64,000 nucleotides of DNA from an uncultured Prochlorococcus sp. (GTDB lineage Bacteria; Cyanobacteriota; Cyanobacteriia; PCC-6307; Cyanobiaceae): assembly GCA_902622705.1 (NCBI GenBank), contig CACNQT010000001.1, forward strand, positions 1-64,000. The letters run 5' to 3'. A program made the translations under genes and the position numbers. Below, in pieces: positions 46,449 through 56,163 of this stretch. The notes beneath the pieces were generated by a model. That model had not been told where the DNA came from. It saw only the letters and a list, made by a program, of their open reading frames with translations, and ran no database searches. Positions within the stretch are counted from its first letter, which is position 1. Each line of letters opens with the position of its first letter.

Positions 46449-47843
46449 GTGCTAACAAAAACAAAATCAGAAGAAAAAAAATCCCAAAACAATTCAACTA
46501 ATGGCAGTTATTGGATAACCACATTTGGATGCCAAATGAACAAGGCTGATTCTGAGAGAATGGCTGGGACATTAGAGAAAATGGGATACACCAGAGCAGA
46601 TAATGAATTAAATGCCGATTTGGTCTTGTACAATACATGCACAATCAGAGATAATGCAGAGCAAAAAGTTTATAGCTTTCTAGGAAGACAAGCAAAAAGA
46701 AAGCACAAAACACCTAGCTTAAAACTTGTTGTTGCAGGTTGTCTTGCTCAGCAAGAGGGAGAATCATTACTAAGAAGAGTCCCAGAACTTGATCTGGTTA
46801 TGGGCCCTCAACACATAAATAATCTTGAGAATCTTTTGGGGAAAGTTGATTTAGGAAATCAAGTTGCTGCTACTGAAGAAACCTTCATTTCTGAAGATAT
46901 AACAAGTGCCAGAAGAGAAAGCTCTATTTGTGGCTGGGTTAATATCATTTATGGATGTAATGAAAGATGTTCATATTGTGTAGTCCCCTCAGTCAGAGGA
47001 AAAGAGCAATCAAGATATCCAAATGCGATAAAAAGTGAGATCCAAAAATTAGCTGATGATAATTTTAAAGAAATTACTCTTTTGGGTCAGAACATTGATG
47101 CTTATGGTAGAGACCTCCCAGGAACTACAAAAGAGGGGAGAAAAGAGAATACCCTAACTGATCTTTTGTATTATATTCATGATGTTAAAGGAATTCGCAG
47201 AATAAGATTTGCTACTAGTCATCCAAGATATTTTTCAAAAAGATTGATTCAAGCTTGTTATGAACTTGATAAAGTCTGTGAACATTTCCATATACCCTTC
47301 CAAAGTGGAAATGATGAAATTTTAAAGCAAATGTCCAGAGGATATACTATTAAAAAGTATAAAAATATTATCGAAAACATAAGGTCATTAATGCCAGATG
47401 CATCAATCACAGCTGACGCGATAGTTGCTTTCCCAGGAGAAACGGAACAACAATATCAAGATACATTAAAGCTAATATCAGAAATTGGCTTTGATCAGGT
47501 GAATACAGCAGCATACTCTCCAAGACCAAATACGCCTGCAGCAGTATGGACGAATCAACTTTCGGAAGGGGTAAAAAAAGCTAGATTACAGGAAATTAAT
47601 GATTTGGTCGAGAAAACTGCTAGGCATAGAAATCAAAGATATATCAATAATATCGAAAGCGTTTTAATTGAGGGTTTAAATCCAAAAAATTCCTCCCAAA
47701 TAATGGGTAGAACTAGAACAAATAGATTAACTTTCGTAGAGATTCCCAAAAATATTGACTTTAATTTTTCTTTGGGAGATGAGATAAATGTCAGAATAAA
47801 TGAAGCAAGACCTTTTTCTTTAACAGGAGAACTTTCTTTATAA
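46449..47843 (+). CDS. miaB: tRNA-2-methylthio-N6-dimethylallyladenosine synthase MiaB
   Basis: 464 residues from a GTG start. It has the N-terminal MTTase domain with conserved cysteines ([32 protein letters not shown]), the radical-SAM cluster [11 protein letters not shown] and the C-terminal TRAM domain (from about 395, [12 protein letters not shown] and GDEINVRI). It methylthiolates i6A37 in tRNAs for UNN codons. It is 10 nt upstream of ddl on the same strand. Confidence 0.96.
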   Translation: MLTKTKSEEKKSQNNSTNGSYWITTFGCQMNKADSERMAGTLEKMGYTRADNELNADLVLYNTCTIRDNAEQKVYSFLGRQAKRKHKTPSLKLVVAGCLAQQEGESLLRRVPELDLVMGPQHINNLENLLGKVDLGNQVAATEETFISEDITSARRESSICGWVNIIYGCNERCSYCVVPSVRGKEQSRYPNAIKSEIQKLADDNFKEITLLGQNIDAYGRDLPGTTKEGRKENTLTDLLYYIHDVKGIRRIRFATSHPRYFSKRLIQACYELDKVCEHFHIPFQSGNDEILKQMSRGYTIKKYKNIIENIRSLMPDASITADAIVAFPGETEQQYQDTLKLISEIGFDQVNTAAYSPRPNTPAAVWTNQLSEGVKKARLQEINDLVEKTARHRNQRYINNIESVLIEGLNPKNSSQIMGRTRTNRLTFVEIPKNIDFNFSLGDEINVRINEARPFSLTGELSL

Positions 47844-47853
47844 ATTTTTTTTA

Positions 47854-48921
47854 ATGATCGGGGGAAAGAAAAAATGTATTGGGTTAATATTTGGTGGGCA
47901 TTCCAATGAACATGAAGTATCGATATCCTCTGCAAAAACAGTTTTTCAAGCATTTAATGCGCAAATAAATAAAGAACGCTTTATAGTTAAAGCTTTTTAC
48001 ATAAACAAATATGGAAATTGGCTTGATAGTGATATTTCAGAAAAAATCCTAATTGGTGAAATTGAAAACTATAAAACAAAAAAACAAGAAATTTTTAATC
48101 AAGAAAAAATTAACTTTCTTGACGGAATTGAATTTCAAAATATTGATGTTTGGTTTCCTCTTTTACATGGATTTAATGGTGAAGACGGATCAATTCATGG
48201 CTTAATTAGGTTTACAAAGAAACCTTTAATAGGGTGCGGAATTATTGGCTCTGCACTTGGAATGGATAAAATATTAATGAAAACAATTTTCTCAAATCAT
48301 AAACTTCCTCAAGTTAATTATCTAGTTTTTCAAAATGAAGATCTCAAAGATAAGAAAGTAAAAAATAAAATAATTAATGAAATTTTAAAAAAATTAAAAT
48401 TTCCTGTTTTTGTTAAACCATCGAACTCTGGATCATCTCTTGGCATCTCCAAAGTCAAAAATGAATCGGAAATATTCTCCGCATTAGAAAAGGCTTGGGA
48501 AATAGATCCAAGAATCTTAATAGAAGAAGGTTTAGAGGTAAGAGAGATTGAATGCGGAATAATTGGTAATTCAAAGCTCTTAACCTCTGAGATAGGCGAA
48601 GTAACGTACGAAAGTGATTGGTATGATTTCAATTCAAAATATTACTCAAATAATAAAATAACTATCCCAGCTGAAATAGACTCTAAAACCACAAAAAAAA
48701 TTAAAGAAATTGCTATTCAAAGTTGTAGAGCACTAAATATTTTCGGTTTTGCAAGAGTAGATTTCTTTTTAGAAAAATCTTCAAATAAAATATTATTAAA
48801 TGAAATAAATACAATTCCTGGTTTCACAAAAAACAGTATGTTTCCAATGCTTTGGAAAGCTTCAGGTTTAAATATTGAACAACTTGTGGCTAAACTGGTA
48901 GATATATCTCTAGATTTATAA
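47854..48921 (+). CDS. ddl: D-alanine-D-alanine ligase
   Basis: 355 residues. ATP-grasp motifs are visible: GLIFGGHSNEHEVSISSA at the N-terminus, LLHGFNGEDGSIHGL, FVKPSNSGSSLGISKVK and FGFARVDFFLE with NEINTIPGFTKNSMFPMLW for metal and substrate binding. It makes the D-Ala-D-Ala dipeptide of peptidoglycan. It begins a wall-and-division run ddl, unknown membrane protein, ftsQ, ftsZ. Confidence 0.96.
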   Translation: MIGGKKKCIGLIFGGHSNEHEVSISSAKTVFQAFNAQINKERFIVKAFYINKYGNWLDSDISEKILIGEIENYKTKKQEIFNQEKINFLDGIEFQNIDVWFPLLHGFNGEDGSIHGLIRFTKKPLIGCGIIGSALGMDKILMKTIFSNHKLPQVNYLVFQNEDLKDKKVKNKIINEILKKLKFPVFVKPSNSGSSLGISKVKNESEIFSALEKAWEIDPRILIEEGLEVREIECGIIGNSKLLTSEIGEVTYESDWYDFNSKYYSNNKITIPAEIDSKTTKKIKEIAIQSCRALNIFGFARVDFFLEKSSNKILLNEINTIPGFTKNSMFPMLWKASGLNIEQLVAKLVDISLDL

Positions 48922-48931
48922 TTTAAATCAA

Positions 48932-49342
48932 ATGTTGCATGGTCTTCTTTGGTTACCATTACTTCTAATCTTCGTTTTATTAACTGCTTTAGGATGGTTA
49001 GAAAGAAGAAGGCAAAATCTTTTTAGGAGCTGGGCCAATGGTTCTGAACTTTGTAAGTTAGATAGTTCAGGTGCAGCTTCCTTGAAAGATGGGGAATTAA
49101 AGTGGAGCGCATTTGAGGCTGGTACATTTGAAGAAAAAGATAGTTTCAAAATCAAGAAACTAGAACTAGTGGAATTAATGGCCTTAACTTCAGGAGAAGC
49201 TCCTCTTACAAGTGAATCTCAAGGAAAGTGCAGGTTGAGATTAGTAGGGGATGGGAAGGAGATGGATGTCCCATTTTCAGATGCAGAGCAAGCCAGAGAA
49301 TGGATGGACAAATTGATGGAAAAAGCTCGATGTGATTTGTGA
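48932..49342 (+). CDS. Unknown membrane protein in the ddl-ftsQ-ftsZ cluster
   Basis: 136 residues. One N-terminal membrane segment (WLPLLLIFVLLTALGWL, residues 7-23) is followed by a basic turn (ERRRQNLFRSW) and a soluble region with KLDSSGAASLKDGELKWSAF and CRLRLVGDGKEMDVPF, about 100 residues of beta-rich character. I do not recognise a family. Its conserved-looking position between ddl and ftsQ suggests a role in envelope or division, but this is inference. It starts 10 nt after ddl and ends by overlapping the ftsQ start (GTGA). Confidence 0.75.
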   Translation: MLHGLLWLPLLLIFVLLTALGWLERRRQNLFRSWANGSELCKLDSSGAASLKDGELKWSAFEAGTFEEKDSFKIKKLELVELMALTSGEAPLTSESQGKCRLRLVGDGKEMDVPFSDAEQAREWMDKLMEKARCDL

Positions 49343-50064
49343 AAAGCCAAAAAATAATTAATAATAGAAGCTTTTTATTTCTAACTTTATTTTCATTTTT
49401 ATTAGGCTTGGTATGCTTAAAAACCTTTAAAAAGGTTGATGTTGATGACATTAAAATATCTGGCAGTGAATTATTTTCTCAAGATGATGTAGTAAATAAT
49501 TCATCATTAAAATTTCCAATCCGATTAATTTTTATTGAAACAAATTTTTTAGAAAAAGATTTAAAGCAAAATTTATCGCTCAAGAATATTTCAGTAATCA
49601 AACAAATATTTCCTTTTGGATTAAAAATTGAGATTAATACAAGAACCCCAGTAGCCTACGCCGAGAGAACAATAAATGACGAAAAAATATTAGGTTTTAT
49701 TGATAAAGATGGAATTTTTATAGATAAAGATAATGCAGACGAAAAAAGTTTGAGCAAACATGCCATTCAAGTTTTTGGTTGGGAAGAAGAATTTAAAAAA
49801 ATATTATCTGAAGTTTTAAATGCTCAAGAGAATTATGAATACGAGTTAGTAAAAATAACTTTCTCTCCAAATGGATTTCTTACTGTTGAGGAAAAAGATT
49901 TAAAAACAATATTCCTTGGATTTAATCCAAACTTAATCAAATATCAATTACTAATAATCAACAACCTAAAAAACGAATTAAAGAAAAATAATTTTTCTGA
50001 AAAAATAGATAATATCGACCTTACTGATCCAAATAAACCAAAAATAAAAGTGTTCAAACCCTAA
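49339..50064 (+). CDS. ftsQ: Cell division protein FtsQ (POTRA-type)
   Basis: 241 residues from a GTG that overlaps the previous stop by 4 nt. A short basic tail is followed by one membrane segment (SFLFLTLFSFLLGLVCL, about 10-26) and a POTRA domain (VDVDDIKISGSELFSQDDVV), then FtsQ-type strands including INTRTPVAYAE and GFIDKDGIFID. It lies in the inner membrane and links the divisome to the wall. The low sequence conservation is usual for FtsQ; its position before ftsZ supports the call. Confidence 0.85.
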   Translation: MKSQKIINNRSFLFLTLFSFLLGLVCLKTFKKVDVDDIKISGSELFSQDDVVNNSSLKFPIRLIFIETNFLEKDLKQNLSLKNISVIKQIFPFGLKIEINTRTPVAYAERTINDEKILGFIDKDGIFIDKDNADEKSLSKHAIQVFGWEEEFKKILSEVLNAQENYEYELVKITFSPNGFLTVEEKDLKTIFLGFNPNLIKYQLLIINNLKNELKKNNFSEKIDNIDLTDPNKPKIKVFKP

Positions 50065-50243
50065 TATTTGGGAATTAATTTTAAAAAATTTTTTTTAATT
50101 ATTGTAGTGTTGATAGGGATTTAGCATTTTTTTCAAAATATTTATTATATAAATATTTTAAGGTTTTTCCTCAACAAATTCATACAGATGAGCTTAGTGA
50201 GTTCATAATGCATCCAATACTAGTAATCGATCCCTAATTAGAG

Positions 50244-51359
50244 ATGAGCTTCGGTAACAATCCAAACTTTGATCAATCGAGAGAAATTCTTCCAAGTCAA
50301 AACGCCAAAATAGAAGTTATTGGCGTCGGTGGTGGTGGAAGTAATGCAGTAAACAGAATGATAAATAGTGATTTAGAGGGAGTATCATTTAGAGTCCTCA
50401 ATACTGATGCACAAGCACTATTACAATCTTCTGCAGAGAGTAGAGTACAACTAGGTCAAAACCTTACCAGAGGTCTAGGAGCCGGAGGAAATCCAAGTAT
50501 TGGCCAAAAAGCTGCTGAAGAATCTAAAGAAGAGCTTCAACAAGCTTTAGAAGGCTCTGATTTAGTTTTTATAGCAGCTGGAATGGGCGGTGGGACCGGA
50601 ACGGGAGCAGCTCCTGTGGTTGCAGAAGTCGCTAAACAAAGTGGGGCGCTAACAGTAGGTATTGTTACAAAACCATTTTCTTTTGAAGGGAAAAGAAGAA
50701 TGCGTCAAGCCGAAGAAGGTATTGCAAGACTTGCAGAAAATGTAGATACTCTTATAGTCATTCCAAATGATCGATTAAAAGACGTTATAGCTGGAGCTCC
50801 CCTTCAAGAAGCATTTAGGAATGCAGATGATGTTTTAAGAATGGGAGTCAAAGGTATAAGTGATATAATTACTTGCCCAGGATTGGTTAACGTTGACTTC
50901 GCAGATATAAGATCTGTAATGACCGAAGCGGGAACTGCTCTTCTCGGAATAGGTATTGGTTCAGGAAGATCAAGAGCATTAGAAGCGGCACAAGCAGCGA
51001 TGAATAGTCCTTTACTAGAGGCAGCGAGAATTGATGGAGCTAAAGGGTGCGTTATTAATATAACTGGTGGGAAAGACATGACTTTAGAAGACATGACCTC
51101 AGCATCTGAAATTATCTACGATGTTGTTGATCAAGAGGCTAATATTATTGTTGGTGCAGTTGTGGATGACGCAATGGAAGGGGAAATACAAGTCACTGTA
51201 ATCGCTACCGGCTTTGAAACAAATCAACCTTTAAAGCAACAACGAATTAAAAACAGATTGTCGAATCAACCTCTATACAATATATCCGAAAACAAAGAAT
51301 CAGGAGCTAATATTCCTGAGTTCTTAAGATTGAGACAAAATAAAAAAGATATAGACTGA
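50244..51359 (+). CDS. ftsZ: Cell division protein FtsZ
   Basis: 371 residues. The tubulin-like GTPase has [35 protein letters not shown] as the nucleotide-binding signature, VIPNDRL and [11 protein letters not shown]. The C-terminal tail ends [14 protein letters not shown], a conserved peptide that binds membrane anchors such as ZipN. It has a 179-nt AT-rich upstream region that should hold its promoter. No ftsA is present between ftsQ and ftsZ, as in other cyanobacteria. Confidence 0.98.
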   Translation: MSFGNNPNFDQSREILPSQNAKIEVIGVGGGGSNAVNRMINSDLEGVSFRVLNTDAQALLQSSAESRVQLGQNLTRGLGAGGNPSIGQKAAEESKEELQQALEGSDLVFIAAGMGGGTGTGAAPVVAEVAKQSGALTVGIVTKPFSFEGKRRMRQAEEGIARLAENVDTLIVIPNDRLKDVIAGAPLQEAFRNADDVLRMGVKGISDIITCPGLVNVDFADIRSVMTEAGTALLGIGIGSGRSRALEAAQAAMNSPLLEAARIDGAKGCVINITGGKDMTLEDMTSASEIIYDVVDQEANIIVGAVVDDAMEGEIQVTVIATGFETNQPLKQQRIKNRLSNQPLYNISENKESGANIPEFLRLRQNKKDID

Positions 51360-51374
51360 AAGTTAAAATAAAGT

Positions 51375-51468
51375 GACTCGGTTATCTCGCCTGCCTCAAG
51401 CATCCCTTGTGGCTGCTACCTTCCGGTCCTGACCAGGTTTAGGCGTTAAAACCGCGAAAGGCCGAGTC
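51375..51468 (-). ncRNA. ffs: Signal recognition particle RNA (small bacterial, 4.5S type)
   Basis: On the minus strand the RNA begins GACTCGG and ends CCGAGTC, closing a long hairpin. The conserved SRP core GGTCAGGACCGGAAGGTAGCAGCC, split here for length as GGTCAGGACCGG then AAGGTAGCAGCC, forms the tetraloop and symmetric-loop region bound by Ffh. It lies convergent to ftsZ, 16 nt from the ftsZ stop. Confidence 0.93.
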
Positions 51469-51515
51469 AAGAACATATTAGCAATTCTTGATTAAAAAAG
51501 ATACATAGATTTCTT

Positions 51516-52289
51516 ATGTTACCATCAGACCTCATTCAATATAAAAAAAAATCTCAAAAAATTATTGCATTAACTGCATGGGACTCCATATCCGGTTCTA
51601 TTGCAGAACAGGCTAATGTTGATCTTGTACTAGTAGGAGATTCATTAGCGATGGTCTGTTTAGGATACAAATCTACATTACCTTTAACTTTAGAAAACAT
51701 AATTCATCATACTAATGCTGTTTCGAGGGGTTTTAAAAAGAAAATTGAAGAACAACCTTTGGTAGTTTCCGACATGCCTTTTCTCACTTATCAATGTGGA
51801 GAGGATAAAGCTGTAGAGTATGCGGGGAAAATCATTCAAAGCACATACGCAAAAGCTGTAAAGGTCGAGGGGGCTGAACCAGAAATACAAAAGGTGATTT
51901 CAAGATTAATAAGAATGGGAATCCCTGTGATGGGTCATCTAGGGCTTACACCACAAAGCTATTTAAATCTTGGATTAAAGAAGCAAGGTAAAAGCTTAGA
52001 AAGCCAAGAAAAAATCAGAAGAGAAGCTTCTATTCTTGAAAAATTAGGATGCTTCTCAATAGTTCTTGAACATATCCCTGAATCACTTGCTAAAGAGATA
52101 GGAAATAGTTTAACAATTCCTACAATAGGCATTGGTGCAGGTAATTATTGCGATGGGCAAGTAAGAGTGACTGCAGATTTATTAGGCCTTAATGATGATC
52201 AACCACCATTTTGCCAACCAATCATTCAAGGGAAGAAATTACTTAAAGACAAATTAAAAGAATGGGTAGCCTCAGAAAGACTTAATTAA
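51516..52289 (+). CDS. panB: 3-methyl-2-oxobutanoate hydroxymethyltransferase
   Basis: 257 residues. It carries the PanB motifs ALTAWDSISGSIAEQA, LVLVGDSLAMVCLGY, VVSDMPFLTYQCGEDKAVEYA-type metal-binding region, VKVEGAE, MGHLGLTPQSYLNLG and TIGIGAGNYCDGQV. It adds a hydroxymethyl group to 2-oxoisovalerate in pantothenate synthesis. It uses product of the branched-chain pathway that includes ilvC. The 3' end overlaps the convergent hemW by 8 nt. Confidence 0.95.
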   Translation: MLPSDLIQYKKKSQKIIALTAWDSISGSIAEQANVDLVLVGDSLAMVCLGYKSTLPLTLENIIHHTNAVSRGFKKKIEEQPLVVSDMPFLTYQCGEDKAVEYAGKIIQSTYAKAVKVEGAEPEIQKVISRLIRMGIPVMGHLGLTPQSYLNLGLKKQGKSLESQEKIRREASILEKLGCFSIVLEHIPESLAKEIGNSLTIPTIGIGAGNYCDGQVRVTADLLGLNDDQPPFCQPIIQGKKLLKDKLKEWVASERLN

Positions 52290-53505
52290 TTTCATCCCAC
52301 CATTCAAACATGGAGATAAGAATTTGATTGCTAAGCTCCATACCTTTTGGATCACTTAAAAAGAATCTGTTACCCTTTCTTACTAGTAGTCCACTTTCAA
52401 GAAATCTTTCCCATTTAGAAAGCAATCTTATAATATTTCTCTCAGATTTTTTATTTTCCCAGTTTTGTTCTTCAAAAAATTTATAGATATCTATTCCTTC
52501 TTTTAATCTCAAACCCAACATTATTTTCTCATCCAATTCTTGATAAACATAATTAATATTATTTAGAGATGAATCTAAACTAAGTTTGTCTTGCCTGATT
52601 ACCCATTCTTTGTATTCTTTACTGACTCTTGGTCTAGTTAGCTTTTGCCCCCAGGGTGAACTAGTGGACCCTTGACCAAAACTCCACCATCCTAAACCAC
52701 TCCAATAAACTCTATTATGTCTTGATTGATGTCTCGGCAGACAATAGTTTGAAATTTCATATCTAGAGTATCCGGACTTTTTTAAAATTAAATGAGTTGT
52801 TTCACTATTCCTGAAAGCGATTTCATCACTTGGAAGTTGTAATTTTCCTAAATTAGCTAATTTCTTAAAAACAGTTCCATTTTCTATATTTAAATCGTAT
52901 ATGGAGATATGAGGTGGTGAAAAAGTTATTGCTTTTTTTAAGTCCTCTTTCCATTCTCTAAATCCACTAAGCGGCAAGTTTTGAATTAAATCTAAGCTCC
53001 AGCTTTTTATTAACCCAGAACTATATACTTTTTTCAACCATGAACAAGATTTTTCAGCATCTTCTCTCAAATGCCTCCTCCCAGACTTTTGAAGGATCTT
53101 ATTATTAAAACTTTGCACTCCAAGACTAAATCTATTTATCCCAGCATTTATGAATCCATGAAGATCATCAAGATTAAAACTTGCTGGGTCAACTTCCATA
53201 GTGATTTCAGCACCATAGTCAACTCCATAATTTTCTTTAAAAAGATCAATTAACTGTTTAATTTGTTGAGGATCTAGAATTGATGGTGTACCACCACCAA
53301 CATAAATTGTCGAAAGAGATGTCTTATGCTTAATTGACAATATTTCTTTGTATAAAAAGTGCAAATATTCTTTAACAGTTTTGCTACCATAACCTTGCAA
53401 AGTTTCAACTTTGTTTCCTAATGGAATAACCGCAAAATCACAATAAAAGCATCTTCTATGGCAAAAAGGGATGTGTACGTAAGCACTTCTTGGAAACTTA
53501 TTCAT
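52282..53505 (-). CDS. hemW: Radical SAM protein HemW (HemN-like)
   Basis: 407 residues. The N-terminal iron-sulfur site CHRRCFYCDF (CX3CX2C) lies in AYVHIPFCHRRC, followed by TIYVGGGTPSIL, EVDPASFN and INRFSLGVQSFNNKIL. The lack of the fourth cysteine seen in true HemN and the HemW-type C-terminus suggest a heme chaperone rather than coproporphyrinogen oxidase. It is divergent from the PIN-TRAM gene with a 96-nt gap. Confidence 0.9.
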   Translation of the reverse strand: MNKFPRSAYVHIPFCHRRCFYCDFAVIPLGNKVETLQGYGSKTVKEYLHFLYKEILSIKHKTSLSTIYVGGGTPSILDPQQIKQLIDLFKENYGVDYGAEITMEVDPASFNLDDLHGFINAGINRFSLGVQSFNNKILQKSGRRHLREDAEKSCSWLKKVYSSGLIKSWSLDLIQNLPLSGFREWKEDLKKAITFSPPHISIYDLNIENGTVFKKLANLGKLQLPSDEIAFRNSETTHLILKKSGYSRYEISNYCLPRHQSRHNRVYWSGLGWWSFGQGSTSSPWGQKLTRPRVSKEYKEWVIRQDKLSLDSSLNNINYVYQELDEKIMLGLRLKEGIDIYKFFEEQNWENKKSERNIIRLLSKWERFLESGLLVRKGNRFFLSDPKGMELSNQILISMFEWWDEIN

Positions 53506-53601
53506 AATTTTGATACATTTTTAAAGCTCCAAAAATCTAATAAGGATCGAAAAAATAAACTCCTTATTTACTCAATTAGTAAATCCTAGTAGATTAGATA
53601 T

Positions 53602-54711
53602 ATGTCAGATATTTTAGTACTAATTTTATTTGTATTGTCTGGAGCTGCTTCAGGATGGCTTGGGGTTGATTTATTGCCAGTTGACATACTCAAACAGGTA
53701 TCTAATGTAGAGGGTTTTAGAATCGTTTTAGCAATAATAGGTTTTTTCATTGGTCTAGCTGCTGGTTTTGTATTTTTACAACTTAGAAAGACTTTCCTTG
53801 ATCAAATAAGAACGATGCCTACAGATTTATTAATTAGTAGATCAGTTGGCTTGATTTTAGGATTACTTGTTGCGAATCTCCTTCTTGCTCCAATACTATT
53901 AATTCCCTTTCCCAGAGAAGTCTTTTTTGCAAAACCTTTAGCAGCTATATTAAGCAATATTTTTTTTGGTGTACTTGGTTACAAGTTAGCAGATACGCAT
54001 GGAAGGACATTATTGAGATTATTTAACCCCAATAATACGGATGCATATCTTGTAAACGAAGGAATATTACCTGCTGCAAGTCCAAAAATTCTTGATACCA
54101 GTGTAATTATTGATGGAAGAATAAATGGCCTTTTGAGTTGCGGCTTGTTAGAAGGACAATTAATTGTTGCTCAAAGTGTTATTGATGAATTGCAAACTTT
54201 AGCAGACTCAAGCAGTAATGAAAAAAGGTCTAAAGGCAGAAGAGGCCTAAAATTGTTGAAAGAATTAAGAGATTTGTACGGAAGAAGACTTGTAATAAAT
54301 CCAACAAAGTATGAAGGAAATGGGGTAGATGAAAAACTCTTGAAAATTACTGAGGATATGAAAGGAACTCTAATTACTGCAGACTATAATCTTTCTCAGA
54401 TTGCAGAAGTTAAAGAATTAAAAGTTATGAATTTGAGTGATTTAGTTATTGCTTTAAGACCAGAAGTACAGCCAGGAGAATCACTTAATATAAAAATCGT
54501 TAGAGAGGGGAAAGAAAAAATGCAAGGTATTGGCTATTTAGATGACGGAACAATGGTTGTTATTGATGAAGCAAAGAATTTTGTGGGAAGCAGATTAGAT
54601 ATTGTAATTACTGGAGCACTACAAACTCCCACTGGAAGAATGGTCTTTGGGAAGCTTATAAATAATCCCGAGTCAAACAAATCTTTTAAATCACCAGCGA
54701 CACAGGGCTAA
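53602..54711 (+). CDS. PIN and TRAM domain membrane protein (YacL-like)
   Basis: 369 residues. About four hydrophobic segments (1-150, including ILVLILFVLSGAASGW and LAIIGFFIGLAAGFVF) are followed by a PIN nuclease domain (about 165-290) with LDTSVIIDGRI, ELQTLAD and LITADYNLSQIA, and a C-terminal TRAM domain (about 290-350, GYLDDGTMVVIDEA). The acidic residues of PIN domains are present. This is the YacL-type layout of membrane-tethered ribonucleases; the RNA target is unknown. It may be co-transcribed with clpR, 40 nt downstream. Confidence 0.88.
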   Translation: MSDILVLILFVLSGAASGWLGVDLLPVDILKQVSNVEGFRIVLAIIGFFIGLAAGFVFLQLRKTFLDQIRTMPTDLLISRSVGLILGLLVANLLLAPILLIPFPREVFFAKPLAAILSNIFFGVLGYKLADTHGRTLLRLFNPNNTDAYLVNEGILPAASPKILDTSVIIDGRINGLLSCGLLEGQLIVAQSVIDELQTLADSSSNEKRSKGRRGLKLLKELRDLYGRRLVINPTKYEGNGVDEKLLKITEDMKGTLITADYNLSQIAEVKELKVMNLSDLVIALRPEVQPGESLNIKIVREGKEKMQGIGYLDDGTMVVIDEAKNFVGSRLDIVITGALQTPTGRMVFGKLINNPESNKSFKSPATQG

Positions 54712-54751
54712 ATCTAGCTAGAATCGAATCAATCTTAATTTTGTGATACAA

Positions 54752-55414
54752 ATGACTGTATCTGCTCCTTATTACGGCGAAAACACCGTTATGAGGACCC
54801 CACCCCCTGATCTACCCTCTCTTTTACTCAAAGAGAGAATTGTCTATCTTGGTTTACCATTATTTTCAGATGATGATGCCAAAAGACAACTAGGAATGGA
54901 TGTTACTGAGCTAATTATTGCTCAACTTCTTTATCTAGAGTTTGAGGATCCAGAAAAACCTATTTATTTTTATATAAATTCTACGGGGACAAGTTGGTAC
55001 ACTGGTGACGCAGTAGGCTTTGAAACAGAAGCTTTCGCTATCTGCGATACAATAAGTTACATCAAGCCACCAGTGCATACTATTTGTATTGGACAAGCGA
55101 TGGGAACTGCTGCAGTTATCCTTTCATCTGGCACAAAGGGCCAAAGAGCTGCTCTACCGCACGCCTCTATTGTTTTGCATCAACCTATAAGCGGAGCAAG
55201 AGGTCAAGCAACAGATATCCAAATAAGAGCTGAGGAAGTTCTGAAAAATAAAAAATCAATGCTCGAAATTCTATCCCATAATACTGGTAAAACTATTGAA
55301 GAACTATCTAAAGATTCAGACAGGATGAGTTATCTTAATCCTCAAGAAGCCTTAGATTATGGAGTTATCGATAGAATACTCACAAGTCAAAAAGATTTAC
55401 CAAATAAAATTTAA
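54752..55414 (+). CDS. clpR: ClpR, catalytically inactive ClpP-like subunit
   Basis: 220 residues from ATG at 54752 (a GTG three codons upstream is a weaker alternative). It has the ClpP fold but the position of the catalytic serine holds glycine: TICIGQAMGTAAVILSSG aligns with [18 protein letters not shown] of the neighbouring ClpP, so Gly118 replaces Ser. The His region LPHASIVLHQP and Asp are retained. Relative to ClpP it has an insertion in STGTSWYTGDAVGFETEAF. In cyanobacteria ClpR and ClpP3 form a mixed core paired with ClpC. It is followed by clpP after 27 nt. Confidence 0.93.
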   Translation: MTVSAPYYGENTVMRTPPPDLPSLLLKERIVYLGLPLFSDDDAKRQLGMDVTELIIAQLLYLEFEDPEKPIYFYINSTGTSWYTGDAVGFETEAFAICDTISYIKPPVHTICIGQAMGTAAVILSSGTKGQRAALPHASIVLHQPISGARGQATDIQIRAEEVLKNKKSMLEILSHNTGKTIEELSKDSDRMSYLNPQEALDYGVIDRILTSQKDLPNKI

Positions 55415-55441
55415 CTATCCCCAAAAAACTACTTTAAAAAA

Positions 55442-56053
55442 ATGCCAATAGGAACTCCAAGCGTGCCCTACAGACTTCCCGGAAGTCAATACGAAAGATG
55501 GGTTGATATATATACAAGACTAGGTGTTGAAAGAATTCTTTTTCTTGGTCAGGAAGTTAACGATGGTATTGCTAACAGCCTTGTTGCACAGATGCTTTAT
55601 CTTGATTCTGATGACAATTCCAAACCTATCTATCTATATATAAATAGCCCAGGAGGATCAGTAACTGCCGGCTTGGCTATATACGACACTATTAAATATG
55701 TAAAAAGTGATGTGGTTACCATATGCGTAGGACTGGCAGCCTCCATGGGTGCGTTCTTATTGGCCGCTGGCACAAAAGGTAAAAGAGTTGCCTTACCCCA
55801 TAGTAGAATAATGATTCATCAACCCCTTGGAGGAACATCTCAACGCCAAGCAAGTGATATTGAAATAGAAGCTAAGGAAATTTTAAGAATTAAAGACATG
55901 TTAAACATGTCTATGGCCGATATGACAGGTCAATCATTTGAGAAAATTGAAAAGGATACCGATAGAGATTATTTTCTAAGCGCTGAAGAGGCAAAAAACT
56001 ATGGCCTAATTGACAGAGTAATAACACATCCAAGTGAAGCAAATCAGGCTTAA
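55442..56053 (+). CDS. clpP: ATP-dependent Clp protease proteolytic subunit ClpP
   Basis: 203 residues with the full catalytic machinery: Ser101 in [12 protein letters not shown] and His126 in [11 protein letters not shown]. The middle region [19 protein letters not shown] and the C-terminal [18 protein letters not shown] carry the remaining signature. It degrades unfolded or tagged proteins with a Clp ATPase. It forms a run with clpR upstream, as in other cyanobacteria; this is probably the ClpP3-type subunit. Confidence 0.95.
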   Translation: MPIGTPSVPYRLPGSQYERWVDIYTRLGVERILFLGQEVNDGIANSLVAQMLYLDSDDNSKPIYLYINSPGGSVTAGLAIYDTIKYVKSDVVTICVGLAASMGAFLLAAGTKGKRVALPHSRIMIHQPLGGTSQRQASDIEIEAKEILRIKDMLNMSMADMTGQSFEKIEKDTDRDYFLSAEEAKNYGLIDRVITHPSEANQA

Positions 56054-56163
56054 ATTTTCTTAATAAATATTATAATTTAAATTTTTAAATTAATAATATT
56101 TTGGTTTAATTACACCTTTAATGTCTAAAATATTAATTATTAAACGCAAAGAAGCTACAACTA

